Assembly (NCBI GenBank): GCA_963693005.1
Contig: OY843687.1
Location: 1-34,380, forward strand
Origin: Bodonicaedibacter sp963693005
GTDB taxonomy: Bacteria > Pseudomonadota > Alphaproteobacteria > UBA6184
Direction: 5' to 3'
Length of the DNA stretch: 34,380 nucleotides
Both the position numbers and the translations under genes were made by a program. The notes below the pieces were generated by a model. It was not told the origin of the DNA. It worked only from the letters and a program-made list of their open reading frames with translations, and made no database searches. Every line of letters starts with the position of its first letter. Position 1 is the stretch's first letter. This document shows positions 20,237 to 29,760 of this stretch, one piece after another.

Positions 20237-21102
20237 GGCTTTAAAGCGTGGTCCCTTGGCAAAGAGCCTGTGCCCGATCGAAACGGAATGCTGGAACCTG
20301 CTCCTCGACATTTCCCAGATTTGGTCCGTGCGGCGCATCATGTTGAAGTTTGTGTTCGGCCACTCCGAAGTCCCGATCAACGACGAAGCGGACGCTCTGG
20401 CCACCGAAGCGAAGCACCTCCCTGGGCAGGACGATGTGCCGATCCAACTCCGTGACAGCAAGGCACTGGCGAAGCAGTACGTTAAGTGGACACAGGAGCT
20501 CACCCGCGACACTCCCCGTGGCCGCCTCATCCGCCGCCCGGTGAAGCCGGCTCGCCGCTGCGACATGGACCGGGTGAAGCACCAGTACGCAGTCATGGCC
20601 CAGACACGCACCAACGAGTTCCACTGGGGCGGCCGCTTCTCGCACCGCACGGGGCGAACCCCTCAACGGCATGCAGACTATGCACCGGTCCGGACCACGC
20701 GCGCCTGGCCCAACTGGCGAAGCTCGAAGTAGAGGAGGCCACTGTCCGACTGGAAGCCGAAAGGGAGGGCGTCATCAACAACCTGACACTGCTGAAGAAG
20801 GCCTGGAACGTGCACCGCGTCGCGGTTTACGACGGTCGGACAGCCTCGCCGTCGTCGAGCCGTACAACTGTGGCCGCGGACGGGTTTTGAGATCGTTACC
20901 CCGGTTTAGGGGTCGGACAGCAGCCTCGCCGTCGTCGAGCCGTACACTGTGGCCGCGGACGGGTTTTTTGAGTCGCCCATTCCTCCGACGTTCGACTTCT
21001 ACGGTGAAGCGTACTGGACAGCAAGTGCGTGCTCTTTTTGCCGCTCGTCGCCCGGCCTCGTAGCTGGGAGGAGCTACGTCTCATGGCCCTCCGGGGTCGT
21101 GA
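20237..21102 (+). pseudogene. RNase H tail, A4, frameshifted and lacking the zinc finger
   Basis: The frame from the ATG at 20235 is open through GHSEVPINDEAD to about 20648, where CGCATAGGGGC has become CGCACGGGGC (one base lost). The Cys2-His-Cys finger and HHWWHDC region were replaced by satellite at 20825-20971. The resumed tail (ACTTCTACGGTGAAGCG...) carries small indels at about 21017 and 21040. Because it reads CAGATTTGG (Gln as in B, but with the T that B lost), it looks like an intermediate between the A and B lineages. Confidence 0.68.
20825..20971 (+). repeat. Satellite insert within A4
   Basis: It starts GGTTTACGACGGTCGGACAG, a damaged unit, followed by one full unit and a part with a six-T run (GGGTTTTTTGAG). 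The left junction lies at GCGTCGCG and the right junction at GAGTCGCCC. It replaces the middle of A, as at 8134-8156 and 8397-8509 in A2, but with different breakpoints. Confidence 0.85.
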
Positions 21103-21126
21103 AGTCAACGGGTTTTGTGGCCGCGG

Positions 21127-22561
21127 CACATCAAACGCCGCGACACGGAGACGGAATGGAAGCCCGCCCGGAACAGCCTGACAATCTGCCGTTCGACAAT
21201 GGCGTGCTACGACCGGAAGACGATGTCACGTCCGACGATAGCGGTTCCGACACCGAGCCCCGACGCAGGTGTGACGACGACGAGCGTGTCTTCTATGTCA
21301 ACAAAGCGGCCGGCTCCGGCTACGTCGTTTACTCGAAGCGCCCACACGCCCCGTCGACCGAGCACCGCCTCACTGGAACCGAAGCGGCAGGCCGCCACGC
21401 TTGCTCGTACACGGCCGAAGCAGTGGCAATGCGCGCCTGTCTACGCGCCGTCCTTCAGGAGCTGCAAAGCTTCCCCGGCAAGACGCGCAAGGCCATCGTC
21501 ATCGCAACGGACTCGCAGTCGCTGCTCATGGCTTTGAAGCGCGGTCCCTTGGCGAAGAGCCTGTGCCCGATCGAAACGGAATGCTGGAACCTGCTCCTCG
21601 ACATCTCCCAGATTGGTCCGTGCGGCGCATCATGTTGAAGTTTGTGTTCGGCCACTCCGAAGTCCCGATCAACGACGAAGCGGACGCTCTGGCCACCGAG
21701 GCCAAGCACCTCCCCGGGCAGGATGATGTGCCGATCCAACTCCGCGACAGCAAGGCACTGGCGAAGCAGTACGTCAAGTGGACACAGGAGCTCACTCGCG
21801 ACACTCCCCGCGGACGCCTCATCCGCCGTCCGGTGAAGCCGGCTCGCCGCTGCGACATGGACCGGGTGAAGCACCAGTACGCAGTCATGGCCCAGACACG
21901 CACCAACGAGTTCCACTGGGGCGGCCGCTTCTCGCACCGCATCGGGGCGAACCCCTCGACGGCATGCAGACTGTGCACCGGTCTGGACCACGCGCGCCTG
22001 GCTCAACTGGCGAAGCTTGAAGTGGAGGAGGCCACTGTCCGACTGGAAGCCGAACGGGAGGGCGTCATCAACAACCTGACACTGCTGAAGAAGGCGTGGA
22101 ACACCCAACGCGTCGCGAGCGGACTACGACCAAATGCACCCGGCGCTGCGTTCCCCGGAGACCCGGAGGTTTGGATGTTGAAGGCGATGAAGTGCCCGTA
22201 CTGCAACACCTACACACAGACCAAGGCCAAGGGAGGTGGACTGACGATCCACATGGAGCGGTGCAAGAGGCGCCCCCCTAACGCCACGGTCGTGAAGGCC
22301 ACCCGGTACTCCATCGTCAACTTCAAGGCAGTCGACGCTCCCGGCATGACAATTGAGTCGAGTCACCACTGGTGGCACGACTGCCCCGGTGCCAGAGATG
22401 TGTGCGCCGCATCAGACCACCCCCTTCGGTCGCCCATTCCTCCGACGTTCGACTTCTACGGTGAAGCGTACTGGCAGCAAGTGCGTGCTCTTTTTAATTC
22501 GCTCGCTCGCCCGGCCTCGCAGCTGGGAGGAGCTATGTCCCATGGCCCTCCGGGGTCGTGA
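21127..22561 (+). pseudogene. RNase H / zinc-finger polyprotein tail, B6
   Basis: Translation in both half-frames is the same as B4 and B5. The shared T deletion is at about 21612; first-half stop 21636-21638, second-half stop 22559-22561. No private lesion seen. Confidence 0.8.
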
Positions 22562-22585
22562 AGTCAACGGGCTTGTCAAAAAAAA
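21127..22585 (+). mobile_element. Type B fragment, copy B6
   Basis: Left TSD shortened to TGTGGCCGCGG (21116-21126) after the tail-less A4. Eight-A tail 22578-22585, right TSD 22586-22597. Confidence 0.88.
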
Positions 22586-24571
22586 CTGTGGCCGCGGACG
22601 GGTTTTGAGATCGTTACCCCGGTTTAGGGGTCGGACAGCAGCCTCGCCGTCGTCGAGCCGTACAACTGTGGCCGCGGACGGGTTTTGAGATCGTTCCCCC
22701 GGTTTAGGGGTCGGACAGCAGCCTCGCCGTCGTCGAGCCGTACAACTGTGGCCGCGGACGGGTTTTGAGATCGTTACCCGGTTTAGGGGTCGGACAGCCT
22801 CGCCGTCGTCGAGCCGTACAACTGTGGCCGCGGACGGGTTTTGAGATCGTTACCCGGTTTAGGGGTCGGACAGCCTCGCCGTCGTCGAGCCGTACAACTG
22901 TGGCCGCGGACGGGTTTTGAGATCGTTACCCGGTTTAGGGGTCGGACAGCAGCCTCGCCGTCGTCGAGCCGTACAACTGTGGCCGCGGACGGGTTTTGAG
23001 ATCGTTACCCCGGTTTAGGGGTCGGACAGCAGCCTCGCCGTCGTCGAGCCGTACAACTGTGGCCGCGGACGGGTTTTGAGATCGTTACCCGGTTTAGGGG
23101 TCGGACAGCCTCGCCGTCGTCGAGCCGTACAACTGTGGCCGCGGACGGGTTTTGAGATCGTTACCCGGTTTAGGGGTCGGACAGCAGCCTCGCCGTCGTC
23201 GAGCCGTACAACTGTGGCCGCGGACGGGTTTTGAGATCGTTACCCCGGTTTAGGGGTCGGACAGCAGCCTCGCCGTCGTCGAGCCGTACAACTGTGGCCG
23301 CGGACGGGTTTTGAGATCGTTACCCCGGTTTCGGGGTCGGACAGCAGCCTCGCCGTCGTCGAGCCGTACAACTGTGGCCGCGGACGGGTTTTGAGATCGT
23401 TACCCGGTTTAGGGGTCGGACAGCAGCCTCGCCGTCGTCGAGCCGTACAACTGTGGCCGCGGACGGGTTTTGAGATCGTTACCCCGGTTTAGGGGTCGGA
23501 CAGCAGCCTCGCCGTCGTCGAGCCGTACAACTGTGGCCGCGGACGGGTTTTGAGATCGTTACCCCGGTTTCGGGGTCGGACAGCAGCCTCGCCGTCGTCG
23601 AGCCGTACAACTGTGGCCGCGGACGGGTTTTGAGATCGTTCCCCCGGGGTCGGACAGCAGCCTCGCCGTCGTCGAGCCGTACAACTGTGGCCGCGGACGG
23701 GTTTTGAGATCGTTACCCCGGTTTAGGGGTCGGACAGCAGCCTCGCCGTCGTCGAGCCGTACAACTGTGGCCGCGGACGGGTTTTGAGATCGTTCCCCCG
23801 GTTTAGGGGTCGGACAGCAGCCTCGCCGTCGTCGAGCCGTACAACTGTGGCCGCGGACGGGTTTTGAGATCGTTACCCGGTTTAGGGGTCGGACAGCAGC
23901 CTCGCCGTCGTCGAGCCGTACAACTGTGGCCGCGGACGGGTTTTGAGATCGTTCCCCCGGTTTAGGGGTCGGACAGCAGCCTCGCCGTCGTCGAGCCGTA
24001 CAACTGTGGCCGCGGACGGGTTTTGAGATCGTTACCCCGGTTTAGGGGTCGGACAGCAGCCTCGCCGTCGTCGAGCCGTACAACTGTGGCCGCGGACGGG
24101 TTTTGAGATCGTTACCCCGGTTTAGGGGTCGGGCAGCAGCCTCGCCGTCGTCGAGCCGTACAACTGTGGCCGCGGACGGGTTTTGAGATCGTTCCCCCGG
24201 TTTAGGGGTCGGACAGCAGCCTCGCCGTCGTCGAGCCGTACAACTGTGGCCGCGGACGGGTTTTGAGATCGTTACCCCGGTTTAGGGGTCGGACAGCAGC
24301 CTCGCCGTCGTCGAGCCGTACAACTGTGGCCGCGGACGGGTTTTGAGATCGTTACCCCGGTTTAGGGGTCGGACAGCAGCCTCGCCGTCGTCGAGCCGTA
24401 CAACTGTGGCCGCGGACGGGTTTTGAGATCGTTACCCGGTTTAGGGGTCGGACAGCCTCGCCGTCGTCGAGCCGTACAACTGTGGCCGCGGACGGGTTTT
24501 GAGATCGTTACCCCGGTTTAGGGGTCGGACAGCAGCCTCGCCGTCGTCGAGCCGTACAACTGTGGCCGCGG
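22586..24571 (+). repeat. ~80-bp satellite array S7, about 25 units
   Basis: The marker unit is at 23638 (1052 bp from the B6 end) and the GGGCAG unit at about 24130. The unit order is the same as S4 and S1 by eye. It ends in TSD 24560-24571. Confidence 0.95.
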
Positions 24572-25634
24572 CTCATGGCTTTAAAGCGTGGTCCCTTGGC
24601 TAAGAGCCTGTGCCCGATCGAAACGGAATGCTGGAACCTGCTCCTCGACATTTCCCGGATTTGGTCCGTGCGGCGCATCATGTTGAAGTTTGTGTTCGGC
24701 CACTCCGAAGTCCCGATCAACGACGAAGCGGACGCTCTGGCCACCGAAGCGAAGCACCTCCCTGGGCAGGACGATGTGCCGATCCAACTCCGCGACAGCA
24801 AGGCACTGGCGAAGCAGTACGTTAAGTGGACACAGGAGCTCACCCGCGACACTCCCCGTGGCCGCCTCATCCGCCGCCCGGTGAAGCCGGCTCGCCGCTG
24901 CGACATGGACCGGGTGAAGCACCAGTACGCAGTCATGGCCCAGACACGCACCAACGAGTTCCACTGGGGCGGCCGCTTCTCGCACCGCATAGGGGCGAAC
25001 CCCTCAACGGCATGCAGACTATGCACCGGTCCGGACCACGCGCGCCTGGCCCAACTGGCGAAGCTCGAAGTAGAGGAGGCCACTGTCCGACTGGAAGCCG
25101 AAAGGGAGGGCGTCATCAACAACCTGACACTGCTGAAGAAGGCCTGGAACACGCACCGCGTCGCGAGCGGACTACGACCGAATGCACCCGGCGCTGCGTT
25201 CCCCGGAAACCCGGAGGCTTGGATGTTGAAAGCGATGAAGTGCCCGTACTGCAACATCTACACGCAGACCAAGGCCAGGGGAGGTGGACTGACGATCCAC
25301 ATGGAGCGGTGCAAGATGCGCCCCCCTGACGCCGTGGTCGAAAGGGCCGCCCGGTACTCCATCGTCAACTTCAAGGCCGTCGACGCTCCCGGCATGACAA
25401 TCGAGTCGAGTCACCACTGGTGGCACGACTGCCCCGGTGCCAGAGATGTGTGCGCCGCATCAGACCATCCCCTTCGGTCGCCCATTCCTCCGACGTTCGA
25501 CTTCTACGGTGAAGCGTACTGGCAGCAAGTGCGTGCTCTTTTTGATTCGCTCGCTCGCCCGGCCTCGCAGCTGGGAGGAGCTACGTCTCATGGCCCTCCG
25601 GGGTCGTGAAGTCAACGGGCTTGCCAAAAAAAAA
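24572..25634 (+). mobile_element. Type A fragment, copy A5
   Basis: TSDs 24560-24571 and 25635-25646, poly(A) 25626-25634. Undamaged and the same length as A3. Confidence 0.9.
24575..25609 (+). CDS. RNase H C-terminal half plus zinc-finger protein, A5, 344 codons
   Basis: The predicted protein is identical to A3, with the RNase H His/Asp motif, CRLC pair, Cys2-His-Cys finger and HHWWHDC segment all present. The stop TGA is 25607-25609. The identity over 344 codons between copies 12.6 kb apart is better explained by recent block duplication or conversion than by selection on each copy. Confidence 0.72.
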   Translation: MALKRGPLAKSLCPIETECWNLLLDISRIWSVRRIMLKFVFGHSEVPINDEADALATEAKHLPGQDDVPIQLRDSKALAKQYVKWTQELTRDTPRGRLIRRPVKPARRCDMDRVKHQYAVMAQTRTNEFHWGGRFSHRIGANPSTACRLCTGPDHARLAQLAKLEVEEATVRLEAEREGVINNLTLLKKAWNTHRVASGLRPNAPGAAFPGNPEAWMLKAMKCPYCNIYTQTKARGGGLTIHMERCKMRPPDAVVERAARYSIVNFKAVDAPGMTIESSHHWWHDCPGARDVCAASDHPLRSPIPPTFDFYGEAYWQQVRALFDSLARPASQLGGATSHGPPGS

Positions 25635-25646
25635 CTGTGGCCGCGG

Positions 25647-27081
25647 CACATCAAACGCCGCGACACGGAGACGGAATGGAAGCCCGCCCGGAACAGCCTG
25701 ACAATCTGCCGTTCGACAATGGCGTGCTACGACCGGAAGACGATGTCACGTCCGACGATAGCGGTTCCGACACCGAGCCCCGACGCAGGTGTGACGACGA
25801 CGAGCGTGTCTTCTATGTCAACAAAGCGGCCGGCTCCGGCTACGTCGTTTACTCGAAGCGCCCACACGCCCCGTCGACCGAGCACCGCCTCACTGGAACC
25901 GAAGCGGCAGGCCGCCACGCTTGCTCGTACACGGCCGAAGCAGTGGCAATGCGCGCCTGTCTACGCGCCGTCCTTCAGGAGCTGCAAAGCTTCCCCGGCA
26001 AGACGCGCAAGGCCATCGTCATCGCAACGGACTCGCAGTCGCTGCTCATGGCTTTGAAGCGCGGTCCCTTGGCGAAGAGCCTGTGCCCGATCGAAACGGA
26101 ATGCTGGAACCTGCTCCTCGACATCTCCCAGATTGGTCCGTGCGGCGCATCATGTTGAAGTTTGTGTTCGGCCACTCCGAAGTCCCGATCAACGACGAAG
26201 CGGACGCTCTGGCCACCGAGGCCAAGCACCTCCCCGGGCAGGATGATGTGCCGATCCAACTCCGCGACAGCAAGGCACTGGCGAAGCAGTACGTCAAGTG
26301 GACACAGGAGCTCACTCGCGACACTCCCCGCGGACGCCTCATCCGCCGTCCGGTGAAGCCGGCTCGCCGCTGCGACATGGACCGGGTGAAGCACCAGTAC
26401 GCAGTCATGGCCCAGACACGCACCAACGAGTTCCACTGGGGCGGCCGCTTCTCGCACCGCATCGGGGCGAACCCCTCGACGGCATGCAGACTGTGCACCG
26501 GTCTGGACCACGCGCGCCTGGCTCAACTGGCGAAGCTTGAAGTGGAGGAGGCCACTGTCCGACTGGAAGCCGAACGGGAGGGCGTCATCAACAACCTGAC
26601 ACTGCTGAAGAAGGCGTGGAACACCCAACGCGTCGCGAGCGGACTACGACCAAATGCACCCGGCGCTGCGTTCCCCGGAGACCCGGAGGTTTGGATGTTG
26701 AAGGCGATGAAGTGCCCGTACTGCAACACCTACACACAGACCAAGGCCAAGGGAGGTGGACTGACGATCCACATGGAGCGGTGCAAGAGGCGCCCCCCTA
26801 ACGCCACGGTCGTGAAGGCCACCCGGTACTCCATCGTCAACTTCAAGGCAGTCGACGCTCCCGGCATGACAATTGAGTCGAGTCACCACTGGTGGCACGA
26901 CTGCCCCGGTGCCAGAGATGTGTGCGCCGCATCAGACCACCCCCTTCGGTCGCCCATTCCTCCGACGTTCGACTTCTACGGTGAAGCGTACTGGCAGCAA
27001 GTGCGTGCTCTTTTTGATTCGCTCGCTCGCCCGGCCTCGCAGCTGGGAGGAGCTATGTCCCATGGCCCTCCGGGGTCGTGA
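25647..27081 (+). pseudogene. RNase H / zinc-finger polyprotein tail, B7
   Basis: Frameshifted by the common T deletion at about 26132. It differs from B4-B6 by one residue near the C-terminus (FDSLARP instead of FNSLARP), an A-type state, while the next A/B difference (GGAMSHG) is B-type. First-half stop 26156-26158, second-half stop 27079-27081. Confidence 0.8.
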
Positions 27082-27105
27082 AGTCAACGGGCTTGTCAAA
27101 AAAAA
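25647..27105 (+). mobile_element. Type B fragment, copy B7
   Basis: Left TSD 25635-25646, eight-A tail 27098-27105, right TSD 27106-27117. Near its 3' end (about 27016) it reads TTTTTGATTCG as in type A, where all other B copies complete in this region read TTTTTAATTCG. Confidence 0.88.
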
Positions 27106-29760
27106 CTGTGGCCGCGGACGGTTTTTTTGAGATCGTTACCCGGTTTAGGGGTCGGACAGCAGCCTCGCCGTCGTCGAGCCGTACAACTGTGGCCGCGGAC
27201 GGGTTTTGAGATCGTTACCCGGTTTAGGGGTCGGACAGCCTCGCCGTCGTCGAGCCGTACAACTGTGGCCGCGGACGGGTTTTGAGATCGTTACCCGGTT
27301 TAGGGGTCGGACAGCAGCCTCGCCGTCGTCGAGCCGTACAACTGTGGCCGCGGACGGGTTTTGAGATCGTTACCCCGGTTTAGGGGTCGGGCAGCATCGC
27401 CGTCGTCGAGCCGTACAACTGTGGCCGCGGACGGGTTTGAGATCGTTACCCCGGTTTAGGGGTCGGACAGCAGCCTCGCCGTCGTCGAGCCGTACAACTG
27501 TGGCCGCGGACGGGTTTTGAGATCGTTACCCCGGTTTCGGGGTCGGACAGCAGCCTCGCCGTCGTCGAGCCGTACAACTGTGGCCGCGGACGGGTTTTGA
27601 GATCGTTCCCCCGGTTTAGGGGTCGGACAGCAGCCTCGCCGTCGTCGAGCCGTACAACTGTGGCCGCGGACGGGTTTTTTGAGATCGTTACCCGGTTTAG
27701 GGGTCGGACAGCAGCCTCGCCGTCGTCGAGCCGTACAACTGTGGCCGCGGACGGGTTTTGAGATCGTTACCCGGTTTAGGGGTCGGACAGCAGCCTCGCC
27801 GTCGTCGAGCCGTACAACTGTGGCCGCGGACGGGTTTTGAGATCGTTACCCCGGTTTAGGGGTCGGGCAGCATCGCCGTCGTCGAGCCGTACAACTGTGG
27901 CCGCGGACGGGTTTGAGATCGTTACCCCGGTTTAGGGGTCGGACAGCAGCCTCGCCGTCGTCGAGCCGTACAACTGTGGCCGCGGACGGGTTTTGAGATC
28001 GTTACCCCGGTTTCGGGGTCGGACAGCAGCCTCGCCGTCGTCGAGCCGTACAACTGTGGCCGCGGACGGGTTTTGAGATCGTTCCCCCGGTTTAGGGGTC
28101 GGACAGCAGCCTCGCCGTCGTCGAGCCGTACAACTGTGGCCGCGGACGGGTTTTGAGATCGTTACCCCGGTTTAGGGGTCGGGCAGCAGCCTCGCCGTCG
28201 TCGAGCCGTACAACTGTGGCCGCGGACGGGTTTTGAGATCGTTACCCCGGTTTAGGGGTCGGGCAGCAGCCTCGCCGTCGTCGAGCCGTACAACTGTGGC
28301 CGCGGACGGGTTTTGAGATCGTTACCCCGGTTTAGGGGTCGGACAGCAGCCTCGCCGTCGTCGAGCCGTACAACTGTGGCCGCGGACGGGTTTTGAGATC
28401 GTTCCCCCGGTTTCCCGGTCGGACAAGCCTCGCCGTCGTCGAGCCGTACAACTGTGGTCGCGGACGGGTTTTGAGATCGTTCCCCCGGTTTCCCGGTCGG
28501 ACAAGCCTCGCCGTCGTCGAGCCGTACAACTGTGGTCGCGGACGGGTTTTGAGATCGTTACCCCGGTTTCGGGGTCGGACAGCAGCCTCGCCGTCGTCGA
28601 GCCGTACAACTGTGGCCGCGGACGGGTTTTGAGATCGTTCCCCCGGTTTCCCGGTCGGACAAGCCTCGCCGTCGTCGAGCCGTACAACTGTGGTCGCGGA
28701 CGGGTTTTGAGATCGTTCCCCCGGTTTCCCGGTCGGACAAGCCTCGCCGTCGTCGAGCCGTACAACTGTGGTCGCGGACGGGTTTTGAGATCGTTCCCCC
28801 GGTTTCGGGGTCGGACAGCAGCCTCGCCGTCGTCCAGCCGTACAACTGTGGCCGCGGACGGGTTTTGAGATCGTTCCCCCGGTTTCCCGGTCGGACAAGC
28901 CTCGCCGTCGTCGAGCCGTACAACTGTGGCCGCGGACGGGTTTTGAGATCGTTCCCCCGGTTTCCCGGTCGGACAAGCCCCGCCGTCGTCGAGCCGTACA
29001 ACTGTGGTCGCGGACGGGTTTTGAGATCGTTCCCCCGGTTTCCCGGTCGGACAGCAGCCTCGCCGTCGTCGAGCCGTACAACTGTGGCCGCGGACGGGTT
29101 TTGAGATCGTTCCCCCGGTTTCGGGGTCGGACAGCAGCCTCGCCGTCGTCGAGCCGTACAACTGTGGCCGCGGACGGGTTTTGAGACCGTTCCCCCGGTT
29201 TCCCGGTCGGACAAGCCTCGCCGTCGTCGAGCCGTACAACTGTGGTCGCGGACGGGTTTTGAGATCGTTCCCCCGGTTTCCCGGTCGGACAAGCCTCGCC
29301 GTCGTCGAGCCGTACAACTGTGGTCGCGGACGGGTTTTGAGATCGTTCCCCCGGTTTCCCGGTCGGACAAGCCTCGCCGTCGTCGAGCCGTACAACTGTG
29401 GTCGCGGACGGGTTTTGAGATCGTTCCCCCGGTTTCGGGGTCGGACAGCAGCCTCGCCGTCGTCCAGCCGTACAACTGTGGCCGCGGACGGGTTTTGAGA
29501 TCGTTACCCCGGTTTAGGGGTCGGACAGCAGCCTCGCCGTCGTCGAGCCGTACAACTGTGGCCGCGGACGGGTTTTGAGATCGTTCCCCCGGTTTCCCGG
29601 TCGGACAAGCCCCGCCGTCGTCGAGCCGTACAACTGTGGTCGCGGACGGGTTTTGAGATCGTTCCCCCGGTTTCCCGGTCGGACAGCAGCCTCGCCGTCG
29701 TCGAGCCGTACAACTGTGGCCGCGGACGGGTTTTGAGATCGTTCCCCCGGTTTCCCGGTC
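27106..29760 (+). repeat. Satellite array S8, forward part, with local higher-order repeats and 78-bp variant units
   Basis: 27106 to about 28390 holds ordinary units, with a 476-bp repeat of six units: its diagnostic GGGCAGCATCGCC deletion recurs at 27391 and 27867. From about 28393 units of a second kind appear (78 bp, GGTTTCCCGGTCGGACAAGCC and CTGTGGTCGCGG), mixed with 80-bp units. Some of the latter carry CGTCCAGCC instead of CGTCGAGCC (28831, 29461). Orientation flips at 29760/29761. Confidence 0.93.

Larger units (their letters stand above)
20234..21112 (+). mobile_element. Type A fragment, copy A4, mosaic with internal satellite
   Basis: The A sequence runs 20234-20824, is interrupted by about 147 bp of satellite, and resumes at 20972 (GTCGCCCATTCC) to 21112 (AACGGG). 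The segment that should lie between, with the zinc finger, is lost. The nine-A tail is missing; CAACGGG runs through TTT into TGTGGCCGCGG. Base differences from A3/A5/A6 (CAG ATTTGG, GCAAAGAGC, TCCGTGAC) show A4 is not a simple copy of them. Confidence 0.85.
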
